Part shown: one piece after another, positions 17,979 to 27,865 of the stretch | Layout of the letters: each line of letters starts with the position of its first letter | Position numbering within the stretch: the first letter of the stretch is position 1 | NCBI RefSeq assembly: GCF_014695375.1 | Contig: NZ_JACJOG010000053.1 | Coordinates: 1 to 64,000 of the forward strand | Source of the DNA: Coleofasciculus sp. FACHB-T130 | Lineage (GTDB): Bacteria > Cyanobacteriota > Cyanobacteriia > Cyanobacteriales > FACHB-T130 | DNA: 64,000 nucleotides | Direction of reading: 5' to 3' | Notes under the pieces: model-generated | The model's input: the letters and a program-made list of their open reading frames with translations, nothing else | Told to the model about the DNA's origin: nothing | Databases searched by the model: none | Program-made: the position numbers and the translations under genes

Positions 17979-19640
17979 TTGGCAGAATTGAATACGCAAG
18001 GCAAATGGATCTGTGATGGTGTACCGAAAAACAACAATCAACAGTACCCAAGCAATGAAGCCCATCCACCCCAGGAAAATCACGGGCCAGACTGTATTGT
18101 TTGCGGCTTGCCTAGAGAGGCAATGAATCCTCAGAAAAGCCAGAAAACGGTCATCTCTAAGCCGCCCGGTTCTAAGCCTTCACTTCTGCTGCCAATCCTG
18201 ATTCTGCTGGGGATTCTGGCGGCACTGGCGGGGGGATTTGGCTTGTATAAACTGACACAGGGAAATAAACAACCGGCAATCGTTGCGTCTCCTGAGACTC
18301 AATCTCCCACCGCTAGCGACAATGCACCCACGGAAACTGCCGATCCGCAAGCGATCGCAAGCGATACCGCTAATAATGCCGAGTTGATCAGTCAAGGCGA
18401 GAAAATCCTGTTAAAGGATGCAACAAATTCCCAAAAAACAGCCGCCGCAGTCGCGTTTGCCCAGAAAAATTGGGAGGAAGCGATCGCGCAATATCAACAA
18501 GCGGTTAGCGTCAACCCCAACGATCCCGAAAGCAAAATTTACCTGAATAACGCCAAAGCCAAAAAAGCCGGAAATCCTCTGACAATGGCAGTCGTAGTCC
18601 CCATCACCCCCAGTCCGGACACGGCGAAGGAAGTTCTCCGGGGTGTGGGACAAGCACAAGACGAGTTTAACCAGTCTCCGGCGACACCCGGACGCTTATT
18701 AGAAGTCGTGATTGTCAACGATGTTGACCCGGTAAAAGCGGTTTCCTTGGCGCAAGACCTTACCAAGTCACCGAATATTTTAGGCGTTTTGGGACATGGG
18801 GTAGATAATGGCTCTCAGCAAGCGATTGCCATGTACGAACAAGCTGGATTAACCGTCCTTTCTCCCATCAGCACTAGCATTACTCCCGGTTCTGGCGGTC
18901 AGTCTACCTTGCAAACCATCCCCCTCGCCAAAAAAGCCAACGAGTTGCTGGGTACTTATCTGCAAACCGTCGGCACCACCTTAGCAAAATATACCGCTGC
19001 AAAGTCCTCCGCGCCGTCTGTGGTGGTTTTTTATAACGCCGATAGTCCTTACAGTCAGCAATTAAAGCAGCAGTTCACCACCGCTTTATCTAAAGTAAAT
19101 GGCAAAGTTGTTAAGGAAGTAGATGTCACGGGTGCCAACTTCAATGCTGCTACTGAGATTCAGAATGCAACTGCGGCGGGGGCGAAAATTGGTTTCTTGG
19201 CACTCAGTAAGAATAAAGTAGATCGAGCCGTTGCGATTGCCAAAGCCAATCCCACAGGGACGCAAGGGTTACAGTTAATTGGCGGAGATGAACTGTATAA
19301 CCCAACAATTCTCACTTCTGGCGGCGACGCGATTAAAGGCATTGTGCTGGCAGTTCCCTGGAGTTCTCAACCGAACGATCCCTTCGCTAACCAAGCTGCC
19401 ACGATTTGGAAAGGACGTGTCAGTTGGCGCACCGCTACCGCTTATGATGCGACGAAAGCTTTAACGTCTGCTTTTAGCCAAAATCCTTCTCGGTCAGGCG
19501 TATCTCAACTGCTGAATCAAGGAGTGCCCATTAGCGGCACTGCTACCGATTTTAATGTTCTCAATGAAGTTCCGCTTGTGCAAGCCGCGCCTGGTTCTAA
19601 TGGCCCGCCGGGATCTAAGTATGAATTTAACCCGATTTAG
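17979..19640 (+). CDS. Membrane-anchored TPR protein with periplasmic-binding-protein (type 1) domain
   Basis: A 553-aa protein. The N-terminus has a short Cys-bearing segment (GKWICDG and DCIVCGLP), perhaps a zinc ribbon in the cytoplasm. One membrane segment lies at about 66-89 (LLLPILILLGILAALAGG). A TPR-like pair follows at about 135-195 (WEEAIAQYQQAVSVNPND). Residues about 200-545 form a Leu/Ile/Val-binding-type fold (AVVVPITPSPDTAKEVLRG, LGHGVDNGSQQAIAMYEQAG, STSITPGSGG). No permease gene is nearby, so it is more likely a sensor or scaffold than an importer subunit. The start is uncertain: TTG 17979 is too close to AGGGAG (17972-17977), and TTG 17988 is better spaced. Confidence 0.85.
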   Translation: MAELNTQGKWICDGVPKNNNQQYPSNEAHPPQENHGPDCIVCGLPREAMNPQKSQKTVISKPPGSKPSLLLPILILLGILAALAGGFGLYKLTQGNKQPAIVASPETQSPTASDNAPTETADPQAIASDTANNAELISQGEKILLKDATNSQKTAAAVAFAQKNWEEAIAQYQQAVSVNPNDPESKIYLNNAKAKKAGNPLTMAVVVPITPSPDTAKEVLRGVGQAQDEFNQSPATPGRLLEVVIVNDVDPVKAVSLAQDLTKSPNILGVLGHGVDNGSQQAIAMYEQAGLTVLSPISTSITPGSGGQSTLQTIPLAKKANELLGTYLQTVGTTLAKYTAAKSSAPSVVVFYNADSPYSQQLKQQFTTALSKVNGKVVKEVDVTGANFNAATEIQNATAAGAKIGFLALSKNKVDRAVAIAKANPTGTQGLQLIGGDELYNPTILTSGGDAIKGIVLAVPWSSQPNDPFANQAATIWKGRVSWRTATAYDATKALTSAFSQNPSRSGVSQLLNQGVPISGTATDFNVLNEVPLVQAAPGSNGPPGSKYEFNPI

Positions 19641-19649
19641 AAGAGAACG

Positions 19650-19679
19650 AACCGCCAAGGACGCAGAGGACGCAGAGGG
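19650..19679 (+). repeat. Short tandem GACGCAGAG-type repeat
   Basis: ACGCAGAGG occurs twice in tandem after ACCGCCAAGG. The same kind of sequence recurs in inverted orientation at 20749-20814, so the vWA gene between them is bracketed by related repeats. This type is common between genes of filamentous cyanobacteria. Confidence 0.6.
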
Positions 19680-19772
19680 AAGGGAGGAGAGAGAGGAGAG
19701 AGGAGTTTTTGGGTTGATTGCAGTCCGGAGTTGGTAGTTGAAGGACTGTAGTTTATAGTTTGTTTTTGCTTG

Positions 19773-19799
19773 TCATGAGTCGTTGTTAATGACTCATGA
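19773..19799 (+). repeat. 9-bp inverted repeat before the vWA gene
   Basis: TCATGAGTC (19773-19781) and GACTCATGA (19791-19799) with a 9-nt loop, 30 nt before the vWA start. It could be an operator, a terminator for the upstream gene, or a dispersed repeat. Confidence 0.45.
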
Positions 19800-19828
19800 T
19801 TCATGACCAATTTACAACAGGGTTCTAA

Positions 19829-20731
19829 GTGAGTCGTTCTCGTCGCGGTTTGTGGTTGTATCCGTTATTCCAGATTCCGTTGATGTTGCTGGGAGCGTGT
19901 ATAGTCGTGACGGCACTCATCTGGCTGTTAGGATTAGGTAGGCCGCCAGTAGCAGTTGCGATCGCTCTCGACCTCAGCAGCAGCACTTACAGTACGGAGT
20001 TTAACGCCCCAGGTACAGTTATGTATCAGGAAGTCGCAGCGGTGCGGTCGTATTTGCAACAAAACGCCCAGCAGTTGAGAAACAAAAACCAGATACAGGT
20101 TTTGGGATTTGGGGGAGTTGTGCGATCGCTTACGGGTGATTTTAAAACAGACAGTCAACAAGTGGACGCCGAATTAACTCAAGCTTTGGCAAATCCCGAT
20201 CTCCCTCAACTGGTCGCGAACAATACGACAGATATTAACTTAGCAATTCAAAAAGGTACGGAAGCACTCGGCACTATTGGGCAAAAGCGCTGTCGAGAAT
20301 TACTGTTAGTTACCGATGGCGGTGCTAACGTGTCACCAGCCATCATCACCGATGCCAGGAATCGTAAAGTTAGAATTAATACAGTTGTGATAGGGGAAGG
20401 CTCTCCAGAATTGCAAGCCGCAGCTTTAGCTACTGGCGGTATTTATCTGTCTGGCGAACAGAATAATCTAGAAATGCTCTTCACCGACACATTTTTTACC
20501 CGTTTCAACAGTAACCTTAAATGGCTTATTCTGGGGCTAGGGGCGACATGGATTGCTTTAATGTGGACGCTAATTTTACCCCTGGATCGGTGGTTATTTC
20601 AAGGTTTAATTGGTTTTAATCGGTCACTTTCTGGTCAATTATCCTTAAGTAATGCTCTATTTTGGAGTGTTTTGACACCTTTAATTGTTTGGCAGCTATT
20701 TAATTTATTGGATATCGTTGTTAAATGTTAG
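19829..20731 (+). CDS. von Willebrand factor A-domain membrane protein
   Basis: A 300-aa protein. The first membrane segment is at about residues 10-35. The vWA domain runs from about 41 to 215, with the metal-ion site D48-L-S50-S-S52 intact, then NNTTDINLAI and LLVTDGGANV, so it should bind a divalent metal and a protein ligand. Two C-terminal membrane segments (about 225-247 and 270-297) fix it in the membrane with the vWA domain on one side. It starts with GTG and lies 119 nt before the tubulin-like gene on the same strand. vWA proteins often act as assembly or chaperone partners, here perhaps for the tubulin-like GTPase or the binding protein upstream. Confidence 0.88.
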   Translation: MSRSRRGLWLYPLFQIPLMLLGACIVVTALIWLLGLGRPPVAVAIALDLSSSTYSTEFNAPGTVMYQEVAAVRSYLQQNAQQLRNKNQIQVLGFGGVVRSLTGDFKTDSQQVDAELTQALANPDLPQLVANNTTDINLAIQKGTEALGTIGQKRCRELLLVTDGGANVSPAIITDARNRKVRINTVVIGEGSPELQAAALATGGIYLSGEQNNLEMLFTDTFFTRFNSNLKWLILGLGATWIALMWTLILPLDRWLFQGLIGFNRSLSGQLSLSNALFWSVLTPLIVWQLFNLLDIVVKC

Positions 20732-20748
20732 GTGAGATTTTTAAAACC

Positions 20749-20814
20749 CAGAGGTACGCAAATAAAATCTTCTCTTTGCGTACCTCTGCGCTTACCTTTG
20801 CGCTCCTTTGCGTT
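20749..20814 (+). repeat. Inverted repeat plus CTTTGCG-type tandem repeats
   Basis: CAGAGGTACGCA (20749-20760) and TGCGTACCTCTG (20777-20788) are perfect 12-bp arms, followed by further CTTTGCG/CCTTTGCG units to 20814. It lies between the vWA and tubulin-like genes and may form a hairpin that tunes the ratio of the two. Confidence 0.6.
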
Positions 20815-20850
20815 AAAAATTCTAAAATATAGCTACTAGGAGAAAATCTT

Positions 20851-23800
20851 ATGGCAGTAGAAGAGAAAAGCATGGTTCCCACTGTATTAGTGGGTATCGG
20901 AGGCACCGGGCATGAAGTGTTGTCACGAGTACGCCGCTTAGTAGAAGAAACTTATGGCAGTTTGCAAAATTTCCCCCTAATCAGCTTTTTAATTATTGAT
21001 ACAGATAGAGAGTACAAAGTCAATAATCCTGCCGCCGCTGGTTCTCCCTTCAAAGACAACGAAAAATATTGGGCAAGTGTTGCTGGTAGTGAAGTCAAAA
21101 AAATTATGTCGGATATGGGAAACTATCCCTGGATAGAGAGTTGGTTTCCTACCGAATTAGAGCGAAATATTGGGGCAATTGAAGTTGGTGCAGGACAAAT
21201 TCGCAGTTATGGGCGATTTGCTTTTTATTGCAATTACCACAAACTTCAAAGACGGTTTAATGAAGCTGCTGATGCCGTCAAAGGACACGAAACCTTTATG
21301 CGCGATCGCTATGGCATTAAGGTAGATACGACGAGTTTAAATGTCTTTGTAACGGGTTCTCTATCCGGCGGGACTGGTAGCGGAATGCTGATTGATATCG
21401 GCTATTGTGTCCGCCATTGGTTGCGGGGACAAGCGAGTCCGATGGTGACGGCGATTGTGCCGATGCCGACGGCTTTCGCCAGTATCAATGTCGGCGATCG
21501 CGTTCTCGCTAACGGTTACGCTGCTTTGATGGAATTGAGCTATTTTTCTGACTATAGAACTGAATATATTGCCCAATTTAGCAGCGGTTTGGTGGACGAA
21601 ATTCGCAGTAAATCTGCGCCTTTTGATTTTACTTATTTGGTTGGAACAAAAAATGGGGAGAGTGAATTTACTCTCGACCAAATTCGGGAGATGATTTCCC
21701 AAAACATTTTCCTTGATCTAACTTCTGATTTTGCGCCTTATAAACGTTCGATTCGAGATAATATTAAAGGAGCTTGGGCGCAGGCAGATCCTGGGGGACG
21801 CGGTTATCCTAAAAATTTCATGAGTTTTGGGTTATCTACGGTAGAAATTCCAATAGCTCAAATTCGCACTTATTTATCAGATAGACTTGCCGCTGATTTT
21901 ATTCGCTGGTGGCTGAATGAATCGGTACAGTTGCCACCGAATGTATTAGAGATGGTGCAAAGTGACCTGAAACGGATGCGCCTTACAGAAGGGGAACTGA
22001 TTGCAGATTTATCTGCGGCTGGTGACAGGTCATATATCACCGAAATCTCCGCTTGGGTAAACTCTATCCGCAATGAAATTGCTACGGATAATAAGTTGCA
22101 ATGTACCCAGCAAGGCGTAAATATTGTTGGTTCAGAAAAGGGCAAGATTCTCCAGTTTTTAGACTATCTCCAGCCAAAAGTTGAAGAATATAAAGCCAAT
22201 CATTTGCGGAAATTAAGTCCGGACGAGCGATTGCACGGTGACTTCTTGCAAAAGATGTACGATAACCGCAACCGCATCGTACAACAAGGACGAAAAGCGT
22301 TAGACGAAGAGTTTTATCGGATTATTGAGGATCGCACGAGAGGGCCAAAATTTGCCGATGCTTTCGTGACGGCGGTGCGCCAAATTTTTGAAAATGCCGC
22401 CGAAAAGTTCCGCCGGGAATCAGAAAAAGTTTGGCAACCCAAGGAAACCGAACGACAGAGAGATTACGAAAAGGCGCTGCAAGATATTACTGAGTTTAAG
22501 AATAAGTTTGCCCTTACCAAGCACGCAGATATGGAAAAATCCTGCGAGTTAGCGCTAACCGGGTTAGAAGGTAGCTTGGTAGCAACCATTCAAACTCAAG
22601 CAAGATATTTAGGTTTAGAAGTCATTACCAGAATGCTAGAACATCTGGATGAATTAAACCGCCGTTTGGCACGCTTAAATCAAAAATTGAAGCAAACCCG
22701 CGATAATTTTCAACAAAAAGCGGATCGACAAGCGGATAGTGCTGATGCTTTGATTGTGAATGGGATTAAGCTGTATAACCGCGAAGAACTCAATGAATTA
22801 TATCGAGATTTAATTGAGCAACAAGCGGGTGCTAGCGAAGGTTCTAAGAGTCGCTACGAGTTGGGAATTGATGGGATTTGTAGCAATTTGTCAGTACAGG
22901 TTCTCGCAGAAGCAAGTCCGCTGTGGAAGCGTAACCGTGCGGCGGGTGAGGTAATGCGGCTGTTCGATCTGCCGAATTTGGCAGATGTGCAGGAGAATGA
23001 CTTTAAAGAAATTATTGGCGATCGCGCTAAATTGGTCGTGATGAATGCGCCGGAAAGTAGCCGCTTGAAGCGAGAATTGGCAGCTTGCGATCGCTTATTC
23101 AAAGTCTTCAACAACGACGAAGCCGAAATCCGCAACCGCATCGGCACGGCCTACAGCAAATCGAAGCCGCTGATTTTACTCTCTGACGCCGTTCTCAAAC
23201 GTCAAGACGCAGGCTTTACCCCCGCACTCAATGCCAAAGTCGCCCTGGTTGGCGGACGCAACAGCAGCGATCCAGCGGCAATTAAGCTCATCCCGATTCT
23301 GCGGGAGAGAGTTGGCAGTAACGAAGGGATTACACCGCTGGGAGAAGCTGAACGTCACCGGATTGTCTTTGTACAAGAAATTGGTGGTTTCTCTCTGCGT
23401 TGCATTGAGGGAATGCCGGAGTTGCAGCAATCTTATCAAGATTGGAAAGGACAATCCATTCAGGCAAAACGGGCGCAACTTAAAGGCGAAAGCAAAGAAC
23501 CGCCGATTCCCGTTCACATTCAAAAAGAACCGCCGTTTTGGGATATCTTTCCAGAAAATCCAGATATTTTCCGCCTCGTTGTACAAGCAAGGGCGTTACA
23601 AGTTTTGCGAATAGAAGAAAATCGCTTAACCAAAGAAAAGGTAATTCGTTATACCCGACAAACCGTAATTGGTTTGGAAAACGTTGATATCGCTTCTAGT
23701 TGGGAAGAAGCGGTGCAAGTGCTGCAAGTGTTGGCGTGTCGCCCGGATCAAGAAGAAATTCAGCGTCAGGTGACGGCAAAATTAACCCAAGCTGACACGG

Positions 23801-24129
23801 TGCAGAAAAAACAAGCTCTGTATCACCAACTGAAAGTATATCTGGATCGGCGTGCCGTCGAACTAGAAAAAGAAGGCGCAACCGATAGCCTAAATTACAA
23901 GCGCGAAGCAAGAGTCATTCAGGAGATGATTGAAGTTTACAAGCTTTATTCACCGGGTACTCAACCTGTTGATTCTCCTGTTGCAACTCAGCCAATTGGA
24001 GTCGCGTCAAATCATTCTCCGGCTCTAGAGACTCGTACTCACGTTTTCTGTACTAACTGTGGAAATCAGAACCCAGCGAACTCAAAGTTCTGTTCTAAAT
24101 GCGGCACTAAATTAGTGCAACTGAGCTAA
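20851..24129 (+). CDS. Large tubulin/FtsZ-like GTPase with C-terminal zinc ribbon
   Basis: A 1092-aa protein of the bacterial tubulin-like (Tubulin_2, FtsZ-like) family. The nucleotide-binding core has VLVGIGGTGHEVLSRVRRL near the start and the tubulin signature loop LSGGTGSGM at residues 171-179, then the helix DIGYCVRHWL. The long middle part (about 400-900) is rich in charged helix, including coiled-coil around 550-680. The last 25 residues form a zinc ribbon, CTNCGNQNPANSKFCSKCG. AGGAG precedes the ATG. FtsZ-like families of this kind were proposed to remodel membranes in bacteria; no partner FtsZ is involved here. The adjacent vWA membrane protein is a likely anchor. Confidence 0.87.
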   Translation: MAVEEKSMVPTVLVGIGGTGHEVLSRVRRLVEETYGSLQNFPLISFLIIDTDREYKVNNPAAAGSPFKDNEKYWASVAGSEVKKIMSDMGNYPWIESWFPTELERNIGAIEVGAGQIRSYGRFAFYCNYHKLQRRFNEAADAVKGHETFMRDRYGIKVDTTSLNVFVTGSLSGGTGSGMLIDIGYCVRHWLRGQASPMVTAIVPMPTAFASINVGDRVLANGYAALMELSYFSDYRTEYIAQFSSGLVDEIRSKSAPFDFTYLVGTKNGESEFTLDQIREMISQNIFLDLTSDFAPYKRSIRDNIKGAWAQADPGGRGYPKNFMSFGLSTVEIPIAQIRTYLSDRLAADFIRWWLNESVQLPPNVLEMVQSDLKRMRLTEGELIADLSAAGDRSYITEISAWVNSIRNEIATDNKLQCTQQGVNIVGSEKGKILQFLDYLQPKVEEYKANHLRKLSPDERLHGDFLQKMYDNRNRIVQQGRKALDEEFYRIIEDRTRGPKFADAFVTAVRQIFENAAEKFRRESEKVWQPKETERQRDYEKALQDITEFKNKFALTKHADMEKSCELALTGLEGSLVATIQTQARYLGLEVITRMLEHLDELNRRLARLNQKLKQTRDNFQQKADRQADSADALIVNGIKLYNREELNELYRDLIEQQAGASEGSKSRYELGIDGICSNLSVQVLAEASPLWKRNRAAGEVMRLFDLPNLADVQENDFKEIIGDRAKLVVMNAPESSRLKRELAACDRLFKVFNNDEAEIRNRIGTAYSKSKPLILLSDAVLKRQDAGFTPALNAKVALVGGRNSSDPAAIKLIPILRERVGSNEGITPLGEAERHRIVFVQEIGGFSLRCIEGMPELQQSYQDWKGQSIQAKRAQLKGESKEPPIPVHIQKEPPFWDIFPENPDIFRLVVQARALQVLRIEENRLTKEKVIRYTRQTVIGLENVDIASSWEEAVQVLQVLACRPDQEEIQRQVTAKLTQADTVQKKQALYHQLKVYLDRRAVELEKEGATDSLNYKREARVIQEMIEVYKLYSPGTQPVDSPVATQPIGVASNHSPALETRTHVFCTNCGNQNPANSKFCSKCGTKLVQLS

Positions 24130-24155
24130 CATCAATTCTTTCGGGAAGGGTAGCT

Positions 24156-27100
24156 TCAGGAACTGATGCTGCTCATCAGGCTAGCGATCGCTACCGCTAA
24201 CTCGTCTGGCTCAATTGGCTTGGTGAGGTGTCTCTGGAAGCCTGCTTTTAGTATTTGCTGATTGTCAGTTTCGCCAGCATAAGCGGTTAGGGCGATCGCG
24301 GGAGTCTCTCCCCCTTCCTCTGCACTCCTGGCTCGGATTTGACGAATCAGCATATAGCCATCCATTTCAGGCATTCCAATATCGCTCAACAGCAAATCCG
24401 GCTTCATCTGAGCTAGCGCCTCCAGCGCCTCAGCCGCCGATGCCACAGCGCGTACCTGTGCGCCACACTCTTCGAGAATGAAGACGATTAACTCCCGCGT
24501 ATCCACCTCATCATCTACAACCAGTAGCTTTACCCCTTCCAAATTTGGAGAATTATCAAGTAACGGATTGTCCTGACTCGTCTGAGGCGCAGTTGTCATT
24601 AGGGGTAGCGTCACAGTGAAGGTTGCCCCTTGCCCTTCTCCCGGACTTGCAGCCGTAACAGTACCCCCATGAAGTTCTACGAGGTGGTGGACAATTGCCA
24701 GTCCTAACCCCAATCCCCCGGATACCCGTGTCGTTTGGCTATCAGCTTGACGAAAGGAATCAAAGACGAAGGGCAAAAAGTCTGGGTGAATTCCCCTCCC
24801 CATGTCTCTTACTTGGATTTGGGCATAGGAATTTTGATTGAATTTTGATTGAATGAATTCAGAATTCTCTGGACTTGGGACTTGTGAAAGTTGAATTTTT
24901 ACCTGTCCTCCTATCGGTGTAAATTTAACAGCGTTGGAGAGCAGATTCCAGACGACTTGCTGTAAGCGATTGGCATCCCCCAATACCTTACCCAGATTGG
25001 GAGCGATCGCTGAGTGAATTTGAATCGACTTCGCTTCAGCTGCTAGACGCACCGTTTCCATCGCCTCCTCAATCGTTGCCACCAAGTTAACCGGGGCAAT
25101 ATTTAAACTCAGTTTGCCTTGCAGAATCCGCGAAATATCTAGCAAATCCTCGATCAGCCGCGACTGTAATTCGGCATTGCGCTCAATCGTTTCTAGGGCG
25201 CGGGCGGTGGTTTTTTCATCAAACTTGCGGCTGCGGAGGAGTTTTGCCCAACCCAGGATTGGATTGAGAGGCGTTCTCACCTCATGGGAGAGGACAGCAA
25301 GAAATTCATCTTTCATCCGGTTGGCTGACTCCGCTTGAGCGCGTGCTGCCTGTTCCAGCTTGAAGAGGCGATCGCGTTCTTCTTCGGCTCGCTTGCGTTC
25401 ACTCAGATCGAGGACGTAGCAGACACCCTGCTCTTGTAGAGATCCCTCAAACAAAGCAGTCCCCACCAGTACAAAGACGCGGCTGCCATCTTTACGGATC
25501 AATTCTTTTTCAAAGGGAACGCAAACTCCCTGTTCTCTGAGTTCGTTAACCGCCTGCTGAGTCCGCTCGACGTATTCTGGTGGAGTCATCAGATTCCAAG
25601 CAATTTCACCAGCTTGTAAATCCTCCCGCGTATAGCCGACGATTTGCAGGAAGGCATCGTTGGCTTCGGTAATTTTGCCGCTCAGATCGCCGAAAAAGAT
25701 GCCAATGATATTTGAGTCAACGATGCGCCGCAGTCGCATTTCGCTTTCTTGCAGTGCAATTTCTATTTGTTTGCGATCGCTAATATCAGTAACGGTGCCA
25801 ACATAGCCGATTGTCTCACCGTTTTCTCCAATTTCAGGAGCCGCTTGACCTAATACCCAAGCCACCGAACCGTCGGAACGTTGATATCGATACTCTGATT
25901 GGAAAAGCCGGTTCTCCTGCGCGGCTTGATACCATTCGGCAAAGATACGTTGGCGATCATCCGGATGAAGGGCAGTTTCCCAGCCTGCCCCCAATGCTGC
26001 TTCTGAAGTGATTCCGGTAAGTTCACACCAGCGTTCGTTGGTATACAAACACTTTCCCTGACTATCCGTATGGAAGATTCCCACCCGTGAAACTCTCGCT
26101 AAGGTAGAATACCGTTCCTCACTCTGGCGCAGAGCTGCTTCTGCTTGCTTGCGTTTGCTAATGTCTTGGAACATTACGACACAGACAGGAGAGTGACCGT
26201 GCATCGCTGGCAGGGTATCCGCAAAGACCATCAAGGGACGGATTCCTCCTGGCGTGTGCCAGTTCATCTCAAACCCGTTGAGCCGTTCGCCGCGTGCCAC
26301 TCGTACCCCTGGCATTTGCTCGTCGGGAATCTGCGCTCCCGTCGCATCCGTGCAATAGTAAACGGTGTGGTACTCTTCGGCTGGTTTATTTTTGGGAAAT
26401 TCGCCTCCTGCCAACTCGTCAGCGGCTCGGTTGGCGAAGAGGACTCGACCCGTCCCTGGCTCAATAAACAACAAGCCAGATGGCAACAGATTCAGCACGT
26501 CTTCTAGCCATTGCTGCTGATTCTGGAGTGCTTGCGATCGCAGTTGCAGCGCTTCCTCCGCTCGCTTGCGATCGCTTATGTCTATCAAGAAGGCCATCCC
26601 TTCTTGTTGCTGGTCGTAAGGTTCCTGTAACAGGGCACCACCAATAAGAATGGGAACCCGGCTCCCGTCTTTACGGATATATTCTTTTTCAAATGGGGTA
26701 CAGACACCATTTTTCTTGAGTTCTTCGGCTGCCTGTGCATCCAAATGCAGATATTCCGGCGGTGTTATCTGTTCCCAGGAAAGCCGACCCGAAACCAAAT
26801 CCTCCCGCTCATATCCGACTAATTTCAGGAAAGCGTCGTTGGCGTAGTTGATTTTTCCAGTAAAGTTGGCGAAGGTGACACCAAAAATATTCGCCTCAAC
26901 CAGGCGTCGGAAGCGCCTCTCGCTCTCTTGGAGTGCCTTCTCGGTTTGTTTGCGCTTGGTGATGTCGGTCAGCATTGTCAGCACCCCGATAAACTCACCT
27001 TGCCGATTGAGAATCGGGTTTGTGGAGAGGATTGCCCAAAGGTCTTCGCCATTTTTACGGCGAAGCCGAAAGTCAAATTGCTCTCGAATTCCCTGTTTAC

Positions 27101-27665
27101 TTCGCTCAATGTGTTCCTCTGCCTCGATGCGTTCCTCTCGATTGATGAAGTCAAAAACAAAGCGATCGCCCATCTCTTGGACGCTGTAACCCAACATCTC
27201 AGCTAACCGCTGATTCGCGTAATCTGTCCGCAAGTTTGGGGTAATCAACCAGATGCCTTCGTGAGCTGTATCAATCAGGCGACGGTAGCTTACTTCTAGT
27301 TTTGATAAGCTTGCCTCACTTCGTTGCTTCGCAGCCAGTAATTCTGCATTTAACGAACTAATCAGCAGTGCGACTAAGCTAAATATGACTAGCTGGAGAA
27401 CGTCCGTCTCACGGCTGATTGCTAGCTGATAGATCGGAGGTACGAAGAAATAGTTGTTAGCTAAAACAGCCACTATCGTAGCCACTATCCCTGGCCCCAG
27501 TCCGCCATACCAGGCACTGAACGTCACGGCGGCAAAAAACAACGGTGAAATGGATGTTTTAGTCGGCGGCAATAGCAGAAGCAGCAGCAGCGTTAAGGTG
27601 ACTGATAAAGCCGCGATACCATAACGTTGCAGTTGAGAGCGCGTGACTTTTAACACTTTTAACAT
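24156..27665 (-). CDS. Hybrid sensor histidine kinase: DUF4118-like membrane part, five PAS domains, receiver
   Basis: A 1169-aa signalling protein. Residues about 15-105 hold four membrane segments of the KdpD-like DUF4118 type (FFAAVTFSAWYGGLGPG). Five PAS/PAC units follow between about 126 and 765, each closing with a DITKRK or DISDRK-like motif. The HisKA helix has the phospho-acceptor H794 (LSHEVRTPLNP). The ATPase domain has VVWNLLSNAVKFTP, DMGRGI and GGLGLGLAIV. The C-terminal receiver (about 1040-1160) has the acceptor D1095 (LLLSDIGMPEMDG). All catalytic motifs are intact. The signal is unknown; there is no separate response regulator beside it, and it is convergent with the tubulin-like gene. 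Confidence 0.93.
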   Translation of the reverse strand: MLKVLKVTRSQLQRYGIAALSVTLTLLLLLLLPPTKTSISPLFFAAVTFSAWYGGLGPGIVATIVAVLANNYFFVPPIYQLAISRETDVLQLVIFSLVALLISSLNAELLAAKQRSEASLSKLEVSYRRLIDTAHEGIWLITPNLRTDYANQRLAEMLGYSVQEMGDRFVFDFINREERIEAEEHIERSKQGIREQFDFRLRRKNGEDLWAILSTNPILNRQGEFIGVLTMLTDITKRKQTEKALQESERRFRRLVEANIFGVTFANFTGKINYANDAFLKLVGYEREDLVSGRLSWEQITPPEYLHLDAQAAEELKKNGVCTPFEKEYIRKDGSRVPILIGGALLQEPYDQQQEGMAFLIDISDRKRAEEALQLRSQALQNQQQWLEDVLNLLPSGLLFIEPGTGRVLFANRAADELAGGEFPKNKPAEEYHTVYYCTDATGAQIPDEQMPGVRVARGERLNGFEMNWHTPGGIRPLMVFADTLPAMHGHSPVCVVMFQDISKRKQAEAALRQSEERYSTLARVSRVGIFHTDSQGKCLYTNERWCELTGITSEAALGAGWETALHPDDRQRIFAEWYQAAQENRLFQSEYRYQRSDGSVAWVLGQAAPEIGENGETIGYVGTVTDISDRKQIEIALQESEMRLRRIVDSNIIGIFFGDLSGKITEANDAFLQIVGYTREDLQAGEIAWNLMTPPEYVERTQQAVNELREQGVCVPFEKELIRKDGSRVFVLVGTALFEGSLQEQGVCYVLDLSERKRAEEERDRLFKLEQAARAQAESANRMKDEFLAVLSHEVRTPLNPILGWAKLLRSRKFDEKTTARALETIERNAELQSRLIEDLLDISRILQGKLSLNIAPVNLVATIEEAMETVRLAAEAKSIQIHSAIAPNLGKVLGDANRLQQVVWNLLSNAVKFTPIGGQVKIQLSQVPSPENSEFIQSKFNQNSYAQIQVRDMGRGIHPDFLPFVFDSFRQADSQTTRVSGGLGLGLAIVHHLVELHGGTVTAASPGEGQGATFTVTLPLMTTAPQTSQDNPLLDNSPNLEGVKLLVVDDEVDTRELIVFILEECGAQVRAVASAAEALEALAQMKPDLLLSDIGMPEMDGYMLIRQIRARSAEEGGETPAIALTAYAGETDNQQILKAGFQRHLTKPIEPDELAVAIASLMSSISS

Positions 27666-27865
27666 AGGACCGTTAGCTGAGTCCTCAGACTAACTTGATA
27701 AAACTGTTTTCACTTTATGACCTTATGATAGATAAATATTTTTGTCTATTTACCTTCTGGATTATTTTTAGCTATTTTAAAAATTCTATTTTTTATTTTT
27801 GGAGTCCTTTTAAATAAACGCTGCACAAGCTTGAAACAATTGCCTTGTAAGATGCTAAGAATTCA

